Assembly (NCBI GenBank): GCA_016946835.1
Contig: JACVTC010000096.1
Location: forward strand, 335,001-395,000
Length of the DNA stretch: 60,000 nt
Source: Neocallimastix lanati (nom. inval.)
Lineage: Eukaryota; Neocallimastigomycota; Neocallimastigomycetes; Neocallimastigales; Neocallimastigaceae
Reading direction: 5' to 3'
Under the pieces are notes generated by a model. The model was given only the letters and a program-made list of their open reading frames with translations. It was not told where the DNA came from and ran no database searches. The position numbers and the translations under genes are program-made. The stretch's first letter is position 1; each line of letters starts with the position of its first letter. Shown piece by piece: positions 58,735 to 60,000 of the stretch.

Positions 58735-59560
58735 TTTTATTATTTATTAATAAATACTCTTTTTATTATTTATTATTTATTATTTATTATTTATTATTTA
58801 TTATTTATTATTTATTATTTATTATTTATTATTTATTATTTATTATTTATTATTTATTATTTATTATTTATTATTTATTATTTATTATTTATTAATTACA
58901 ATTATTATTTATTATTTATTATTTATTATTTAATTATTTATTATTTATTAATTACAATTATTATTTATTATTTATTATTTATTATTTATTATTTATTATT
59001 TATTATTTATTATTTATTATTTATTATTTATTATTTATTATTTATTAATTACAATTATTATTTATTATTTATTAATTACAATTATTATTTATTATTTATT
59101 ATTTATTATTTATTATTTAATTATTTATTATTTATTAATTACAATTATTATTTATTATTTATTATTTATTATTTATTATTTATTATTTATTATTTATTAT
59201 TCAATTATTTATTATTTATTATTTATTAATAAATACTCTTTTTATTATTTATTATTTATTTTTTATTATTTATTATTTATTATTTATTATTTATTATTTA
59301 TTATTCAATTATTTATTATTTATTATTTATTAATAAATACTCTTTTTATTATTTATTATTTATTATTTATTATTTATTATTTATTATTTATTATTTATTA
59401 TTCAATTATTTATTATTTATTATTTATTATTTATTATTTATTATTTATTATTTATTATTTATTATTCAATTATTTATTATTTATTATTTATTATTCAATT
59501 ATTTATTATTTATTATTTATTATTTATTAATTACAATTATTATTTATTATTCAATTATTC
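58735..59560 (-). repeat. TTATTTATT satellite with reverse-orientation modules
   Basis: Imperfect TTATTTATTATT array, with reverse complements of the AAAAAGAGTATTTATTAATA module near 58748, 59228 and 59326. A second recurring insert, TTAATTACAATTATT, appears about seven times (58890-59535), and TCAATTATTTATT about five times. Confidence 0.85.
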
Positions 59561-59564
59561 AAAA

Positions 59565-60000
59565 TTTTTTTTCCTGTATTCATAAAAACAAACCCCTTTT
59601 TAAGTAATTGACCGTTTCTTAATTTATATATAAAATTAGAAGATTCAAAGATAAAAAATAAAATTAAAATAATAAAAATAAAAAAAAAAAAAAAGAAAAA
59701 TATCGACAAAATTTTAATAATTAATTAATTAAAAAGATTACTTTTATTATTCAATCAATACATTTAACATATTCTTAACTTTTACAAAAAAAAAAGTTTC
59801 TAATTATTATTTATTATTATTTATATTATCATTGAATATAGAAAGAATAATGATATTTAATACACACAAATAAAAAAAATATCAATAATTTATTTTTGAT
59901 TCTGATATGAATTAATAATGATATATATAAATATATTATATATATAAAAAAAAAAATATTATTATTAAAAGTATTATTATTTTATATTATTTTATTAGTT
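59565..60000. other. AT-rich DNA at the window edge
   Basis: Short mixed stretch near 59580-59610 (AACCCCTTTTTAAGTAATTG), otherwise A/T runs. No feature supported. Confidence 0.5.

Overview
The window looks like a chromosome segment from an anaerobic gut fungus (Neocallimastigomycota). The evidence is an extreme A+T content in intergenic DNA, long homopolymers and (TTATTTATT)-type satellites, short introns starting GTAATA or GTAATT, S/N-rich cellular proteins, an expanded-type ankyrin protein, and a secreted Cys-rich protein whose C-terminal domain resembles proteins of gut bacteria. This assignment is inference; no rRNA or tRNA gene is present to confirm it. No CRISPR array or bacterial-style operon is visible.

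Left third (1-24.6 kb) is a graveyard of LTR retrotransposons. Element 1 (about 1.2-7.4 kb) is a Ty3/gypsy-type element with an almost intact pol (RT, RNase H, integrase with D-x58-D-x35-E) and gag, protease and pol in successive -1 frames. Its leader holds four tandem covarying hairpins. Only its right LTR is recognisable. Next come related LTR remnants (7386-10742) full of covarying palindromes, and a reversed Ty1/copia-type gag remnant. Element 2 (10746-18639) has both LTRs, a tRNA-type primer binding site and a polypurine tract, but is wrecked by frameshifts, a nonsense codon and an integrase deletion. It carries two nested solo-LTR-like insertions with target duplications. Further LTRs and a decayed gag (element 3, with a PBS) follow to 24.6 kb, where an LTR/PBS of the same family lies in opposite orientation.

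Middle (25-32 kb) is satellite-like sequence built from TAATAAATAA units with a recurring AAAAAGAGTATTTATTAATA module. It also contains two non-autonomous DNA transposons (26864-28338 and 28599-28884) with terminal inverted repeats and 9-bp target duplications, Mutator-like in type.

Right half (32-60 kb) carries the cellular genes: an ankyrin-repeat gene with a 10-nt first exon (32405-34212), a further ankyrin exon (about 34420-34855), a secreted Cys-rich protein gene with a TATA box (43416-44189), and a three-exon minus-strand gene for a 2131-residue protein with an N-terminal C2 domain and a very long Ser/Asn-rich tail (53541-46549). Between them lies a 5.4-kb block of long tandem repeats (37.5-42.9 kb). 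A 430-bp island with RNA-like pairing but no long reading frame (55.45-55.87 kb) is the best candidate for an unknown non-coding gene. The genes do not form an obvious pathway.
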